Source of the DNA: Bacteroidales bacterium
Lineage (GTDB): Bacteria; Bacteroidota; Bacteroidia; Bacteroidales; PUMT01
Assembly: GCA_007134675.1 (NCBI GenBank)
Contig: SLKJ01000034.1
Span: 1 to 37,392, forward strand
Length of the DNA stretch: 37,392 nt
Reading direction: 5' to 3'
Part shown: piece after piece, positions 33,609 through 37,392 of the stretch
How the letters are laid out: each line of letters opens with the position of its first letter
Numbering within the stretch: the stretch's first letter is position 1
Made by a program: the position numbers and the translations under genes
The notes under the pieces: model-generated
The model's database searches: none
What the model saw: only the letters and a program-made list of their open reading frames with translations
What the model was told of the DNA's origin: nothing

Positions 33609-34226
33609 TCATGTAACAAGGTAAAACAGAGGGAAAAGGAATATCCATATCAGGTCAACAAGATGCCAGTACAGACCTGTATTTTCCAGAAGAGCAAATT
33701 TGGTAGAGTGGACCATCTCCCTGTGGACACGATACATAACAAAAGCAATGACTACCAGGCCGATGATTATATGAAGGGCGTGGAGACCTGTCATAAAATA
33801 GTAGAGCCCGAAAAACAGGGTGTCGCCATGCCCGAACTCATGAAGCCTGTCTGATCCCGGGTAAAGCCCGTGGCTTATCTTGGAACCCCATTCGAAATAT
33901 TTATTAACAAGAAAGGCAAGGGCAAGGAACAATGTAGCTCCAAGAAGTGCTATGGTAAGTTTTTTATTGCCTTTCTGCATTGCTGTGATTGACATGGCAA
34001 TGGTCATGCTGCTGATAAGCAGTATCACCGTGTTTGCAGTTCCCACCGCAACATCCAGCTCACCGGCAGCCAGCTCAAAAGCTACCGGATGAAGGTACCG
34101 GTATATTGAATAAACAATGAATAGTCCCCCGAAAAGCAGCATTTCAGTGAAGATAAACAACCACATCCCGATTTTTGAGGCTTCGTCGTCACGGTGAATA
34201 TGGGTATTTCCGGATGTCTGTTCCAT
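33609..34226 (-). CDS. coxC: cytochrome c oxidase subunit III
   Basis: A 205-residue protein with five hydrophobic segments, the short form of subunit III. KIGMWLFIFTEMLLFGGLF near the N-terminus, FFGLYYFMTGLHALHIIIGL in the middle and TGLYWHLVDLIWIFLFPLFYL at the C-terminus are strong family signatures. Only one subunit III gene is present, whereas related gene clusters often have two. It follows coxA by 12 bases. Confidence 0.95.
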   Translation of the reverse strand: MEQTSGNTHIHRDDEASKIGMWLFIFTEMLLFGGLFIVYSIYRYLHPVAFELAAGELDVAVGTANTVILLISSMTIAMSITAMQKGNKKLTIALLGATLFLALAFLVNKYFEWGSKISHGLYPGSDRLHEFGHGDTLFFGLYYFMTGLHALHIIIGLVVIAFVMYRVHREMVHSTKFALLENTGLYWHLVDLIWIFLFPLFYLVT

Positions 34227-34238
34227 TATTATAATTCT

Positions 34239-35852
34239 TTAACTATAGTCATAGGGTCCTCTGGTGACATGAGGTATCTCATCAAAATTTTCAAGGGGTG
34301 GCGGAGAAGGCACCTCCCATTCAAGTGTCCTGCCGCCCCATGGGTTCTGATCAGCTTTTTCTCCGGAAATGGCAGATTTTACAAGGTTGGCAATGACAAT
34401 AGCAATTCCTGCTATAAGTATTATCGAACCAAATGATGAGATGATATTGCCCCCGTGGAACACCTCCACATAATCGTAATACCTGCGGGGCATTCCTGCA
34501 ATGCCCAGGTAGAACATAGGTACGTAAAGCGTTATAAAACCGATAAAGAAGGTGATCCAGCCAATGTTGGCCCATCCAGCATCATATTTCCTTCCGAATA
34601 TCTTGGGGAACCAGTAATGCATGGCACCAAGAAAAGCGAAACCTGTCCCCCCGAAAACAATAAAATGGAAGTGCGCCACGACGAAATGGGTATCGTGCAG
34701 GTGGACGTTGGTTGCAAGCGCCCCCAGCACCAGTCCGCTAAAACCCCCGATCATAAATACAAAAATAAAGGATACGGCCCAGTAAAAGGGTGTCTTGAGA
34801 ATAATCGAGGCCTTGTGCATTGTGGAAACCCAGTTAAACACCTTTATTGCACTTGGTATGGCTACCAGGAAGGTGAGTATGGAAAAAGTGTAAAGGGCCA
34901 CCCCGCTCATTCCTGAAGTAAACATATGGTGACCCCAGACAAAATATCCGACAAAGGCTATTGCGATCGTTGATACAATTATCGCTTTGTATCCGAAAAT
35001 GGTTTTCCGGGCGAAGGTGGGGATGATCTCAGAAATTGCTCCCATGGCCGGCAGTATCATGATATATACAGCCGGATGTGAATAGATCCAGAAAAGATGC
35101 TGGTAAAGGATAGGGTCACCTCCAAGTGCGGGGTTAAAAAAACCTATATTAAGAACCCTTTCTGCAATTATCATTAAAAGGGTTACGCCCACTATGGGGG
35201 TTGCAATCACCTGTATCCATCCTGTAGCGTAAAGGCTCCAGGGGAAAAGGGGCATTTTGAACCAGCCCATACCTGGAGCCCTCATCCGGTGTATGGTTAC
35301 AATGAAGTTCAGACCTGTAAGAATAGAGGAGAATCCAAGTATAAAGGCGCCTGTCACCGCAGGCAGCATATTGGTCGGGGTCTGGAAACTGTATGGTGCA
35401 TAAAAGGTCCATCCTGTGTCGGGAGGACCGCCCCCGGTAAACTGGGAAGTAAGCACTACGAATGCGCCAAGGAGATAAAGCCACCAGGAGGTAAGGTTGA
35501 GCCTGGGAAACGCCACATCTTTTGCGCCGATCATAATGGGTAGAAAGAAATTACCGAAAACGGCCGGCAGACCCGGAATAACAATAAGGAAGATCATTAT
35601 TATCCCGTGAAGGGTAAAGAAACCGTTATAGGTCTGGGGACCCATGATATTTTTTCCCGGAGAAATAAGCTCCATTTTCATCAGCAGTCCCAGAATCGCA
35701 CCAACTATGAAAAAAGTCAATATAGACCACAGGTAAAGCAGTCCGATACGTTTATGGTCTGTGGAAAATATCCAAGCGAATATCCCCCTGTACCTTCCCT
35801 TATATTTAAGGTAACTGGGTTCATCGACCGACCGTGTATGGTTTTCTGACAT
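34239..35852 (-). CDS. coxA: cytochrome c oxidase subunit I (A2-type haem-copper oxidase)
   Basis: Catalytic subunit that reduces O2 to water and pumps protons. The 537-residue protein has about twelve membrane segments. Metal ligands are present: H82 (LHGIIM) and H396 for low-spin haem a, H394 for haem a3, and H259, H308 and H309 for CuB. Tyr263 follows H259 with the spacing of the cross-linked Tyr. Residues 257-263 read YSHPAVY: the Glu of the D channel in A1 enzymes is absent and the Tyr-Ser pair marks subtype A2, as in other caa3 oxidases. It lies 109 bases after sco and starts the structural cox genes. Confidence 0.97.
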   Translation of the reverse strand: MSENHTRSVDEPSYLKYKGRYRGIFAWIFSTDHKRIGLLYLWSILTFFIVGAILGLLMKMELISPGKNIMGPQTYNGFFTLHGIIMIFLIVIPGLPAVFGNFFLPIMIGAKDVAFPRLNLTSWWLYLLGAFVVLTSQFTGGGPPDTGWTFYAPYSFQTPTNMLPAVTGAFILGFSSILTGLNFIVTIHRMRAPGMGWFKMPLFPWSLYATGWIQVIATPIVGVTLLMIIAERVLNIGFFNPALGGDPILYQHLFWIYSHPAVYIMILPAMGAISEIIPTFARKTIFGYKAIIVSTIAIAFVGYFVWGHHMFTSGMSGVALYTFSILTFLVAIPSAIKVFNWVSTMHKASIILKTPFYWAVSFIFVFMIGGFSGLVLGALATNVHLHDTHFVVAHFHFIVFGGTGFAFLGAMHYWFPKIFGRKYDAGWANIGWITFFIGFITLYVPMFYLGIAGMPRRYYDYVEVFHGGNIISSFGSIILIAGIAIVIANLVKSAISGEKADQNPWGGRTLEWEVPSPPPLENFDEIPHVTRGPYDYS

Positions 35853-35961
35853 TTTTATTTTTTCTCTTTTATTTTTTCACATTTATTTATCATCTTCCTG
35901 CCAGTCCCTGCCATGCAGAGGGAAATATACCCCTGGAATCAAACAAGAATTAAATCTGTAA

Positions 35962-36747
35962 TCAGCTCGTCGAACTCTTAAGTTTTCTGGCTATCGGCTT
36001 GATGCTCAGAAAGAGCAACAGCACGACCGAGAAGAATATAATAATTGTTCCCACTATCTTGGTTATGTTCAGAGCATAGGTCTGTCCTGCCGGATCATAG
36101 GAATAACAGAACTGCAGGATCTTGTTTATGGTCGGTCCCACTCTTCCTTCAGAGGCTTCAAGGACAGCCATTTTTACCTCGAAAGGGAGGAAATAGGTTC
36201 CGTTGAGATATCTGCTTATCTTTCTTTGGGGACTTACGACTATGAGTGTTGCAGAGTGTATGAAATCATTTCCTGTCCTCCTGTATCTGAATCCCGTAGC
36301 ATCAGTCAGCCTGGCAATGCTGGCACTGTCAGAGGTGAAAAACCTCCAGTGCTCCTCGGCTTCCCTGTTGCGCATCATCATAAGGTGGTTTCGCTTTTTG
36401 TTGACAGCCAGATCGGTTGTTTCCCTTGCATCAAAGCTTATGGTTAAAACCTGGTATTCCTCGCCCAGAACAAGGTCTGTGCGGTCTATTGCCTCTGCAA
36501 TGCCTTCCATCAGAGGACTGCAGATACCGGGACAGCGGAAATAGACAAGCGATATGACCGTTGGTTTGTCAATAATATCACCAAGGTTTATCTCTTCGCC
36601 ATTTTCATCAATAAGCCTGATATCAGGCGGGATGATTTCTCCCAGCTTTTCATCGACACCTATTACAGTCTCATCCATAAGTCCCCTCTGCCCGAAATTG
36701 CTCTGATAGGCCAGCAATGCAGCGATTAACCAAAAAAGTTTAATCAT
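35962..36747 (-). CDS. SCO1/SenC-type copper chaperone
   Basis: Delivers copper to, or reduces, the CuA site of subunit II. The 261-residue protein has an N-terminal signal (LFWLIAALLAYQSNFGQ), a thioredoxin-like domain with the copper ligands C72 and C76 in FRCPGICSP and H164 in DFIHSAT, and a C-terminal membrane segment (about 228-250). The C-terminal anchor is unusual next to the N-terminal-anchored SCO of proteobacteria, but such architecture is seen in Bacteroidota. It is the first gene of the minus-strand cox block. Confidence 0.93.
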   Translation of the reverse strand: MIKLFWLIAALLAYQSNFGQRGLMDETVIGVDEKLGEIIPPDIRLIDENGEEINLGDIIDKPTVISLVYFRCPGICSPLMEGIAEAIDRTDLVLGEEYQVLTISFDARETTDLAVNKKRNHLMMMRNREAEEHWRFFTSDSASIARLTDATGFRYRRTGNDFIHSATLIVVSPQRKISRYLNGTYFLPFEVKMAVLEASEGRVGPTINKILQFCYSYDPAGQTYALNITKIVGTIIIFFSVVLLLFLSIKPIARKLKSSTS

Positions 36748-37147
36748 GATAATCTTCCCTTTTTGAATATTTAATTTTGAATTAAATCTGTTTTTGTGTA
36801 AGTTAAATATCTATAAAGATATATATAATAAAATAAAAGATAATCAATAAAGTGTTGATTATATATCTCTTTAGTAAAAAATGCATGTTTGCAGGGCGGA
36901 CATCCTTATCAGCCAGAACCTTATTATTTTTAACCTTCCAAATATCAAGAAAATGATATTTAGAATCAAGATATATTGAGCAGGCAAAAAAGCTCTATAT
37001 AATAGCTTATTGTTGTTTAGTGTAAAGAAACTGCCAGTTTATCAAATTATTAGAGCCTGTTACAGGGGAATCCCTAAAAATTTATAATCTAAATGACCGT
37101 AGATGGAAAATATTATGGTATTTTTGAATAGTTTAATTTTGCTAATT
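36748..37147. other. 400-bp AT-rich intergenic region with dyads
   Basis: No gene was found in this divergent region between sco and the right-edge lipoprotein gene. It holds two dyads upstream of sco: ATATCT-ATAA-AGATAT at 36807-36822 and ATAATCAA-N7-TTGATTAT at 36840-36862. A minus-strand TATCTTTA overlapping the first dyad is a one-mismatch -7 element. A minus-strand frame at 37060-37317 is judged a shadow of the lipoprotein gene. Confidence 0.6.
37134..37141 (+). promoter_or_regulatory. -7 element for right-edge lipoprotein
   Basis: TAATTTTG matches TAnnTTTG and ends six bases before the ATG at 37148, which would give a leaderless or nearly leaderless transcript. Confidence 0.45.
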
Positions 37148-37392
37148 ATGAAGACAATGAGATTATTAATTCTTGCAACTGCCGTTTTCGGGCTTTTGAT
37201 TGTTTCCTGCGAGAAGGATCCCCTGGAGGAGAGGATGCAGCGTGATGAGATGATAATAGACAATGATCTTACCAGGCTGAGCCGCAGGGTTGCCATAGTT
37301 GAGGGAGGCAGGCTCATGCCGGTCCTGCCCGTTGATCAGGCCAGGGAGCTGAAGCGTCTTAAATCTGAGGTACAGCAGCCCCGATACGAGAT
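37148..37392 (+). CDS. lipoprotein, 5' part only
   Basis: About 81 codons are visible before the window ends. The N-terminus MKTMRLLILATAVFG is a signal peptide and LLIVSC a lipobox with acylated Cys at 21. The mature part is highly charged with heptad-like spacing (LEERMQRDEM, then LTRLSRRVAIVE), so an alpha-helical or coiled-coil region is likely. No family is recognised from this portion. A minus-strand frame over the same bases is rejected, since it lacks any signal and this frame has a clean lipoprotein start. Confidence 0.75.
   Translation, partial: MKTMRLLILATAVFGLLIVSCEKDPLEERMQRDEMIIDNDLTRLSRRVAIVEGGRLMPVLPVDQARELKRLKSEVQQPRYE

Noticed and set aside
34455-34916. Plus-strand 153-residue open frame
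   Set aside because: Antisense shadow of coxA; no domain features.
37060-37317. Minus-strand 85-residue open frame
   Set aside because: The plus strand encodes a lipoprotein signal and charged helix from ATG 37148 with a promoter-like box; the minus frame is Ser-rich antisense with no signature.

Overview
The window is chromosomal DNA from a member of the Bacteroidota, most likely class Bacteroidia and facultatively or microaerobically respiring. The evidence is promoters of the TTTG / TAnnTTTG type, a secreted protein with a PKD domain and a CHU_C-type (type IX secretion) sorting domain, alternative complex III genes (actABCDEF), an N-terminally truncated-type BirA, and the gene string rsfS-ftsH-DUF2007-cdsA-psd. 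No phage, insertion sequence, CRISPR array or plasmid gene was seen; most of the window is core housekeeping and respiration. || Region 1 (1-5.1 kb): the RNA ligase gene rtcB runs off the left edge on the minus strand and follows a tRNA-His with its own promoter and terminator. A polysaccharide flippase and a class V aminotransferase come next, each behind a near-identical ~60-bp upstream element. Then comes the zinc-free type B ribosomal protein L31 with a consensus promoter and a terminator. || Region 2 (5.1-12.2 kb): lon, then coaD with a degenerate thioredoxin-fold protein, a NUDIX hydrolase divergent from pyrE (start codons 7 bp apart), an SRPBCC-like protein and birA. Two successive convergent pairs overlap tail to tail by 11 bp. 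|| Region 3 (12.3-17.2 kb): rsfS, ftsH, a DUF2007 protein, cdsA and psd (membrane quality control and phosphatidylethanolamine synthesis), then a small secreted cysteine-rich repeat protein. || Region 4 (17.4-22.8 kb): a flavodiiron protein (O2/NO reduction), a secreted TonB C-terminal-domain protein, a DMT-family exporter, an AI-2E-family transporter, an array of six 25-bp tandem repeats, and the CHU_C protein. || Region 5 (22.9-36.8 kb): a respiratory block. actABCDEF on the plus strand encodes the quinol:cytochrome c oxidoreductase alternative complex III. Convergent to it on the minus strand lie sco, coxA, coxC, coxD, coxB, ctaB and a heavy-metal-associated (HMA) lipoprotein: a caa3-type, A2-class haem-copper oxidase with its copper and haem assembly factors. 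Together they would move electrons from menaquinol through ActA/ActE haems to the cytochrome c domain fused to CoxB and on to O2. The right edge has an AT-rich intergenic region and the start of a lipoprotein gene. || I did not find a clearly new multi-gene system. The points most worth checking are the duplicated promoter element, the 25-bp array, the cysteine-rich repeat protein, the six-haem ActA, the reordered convergent act/cox layout, and the periplasmic HMA lipoprotein beside SCO.
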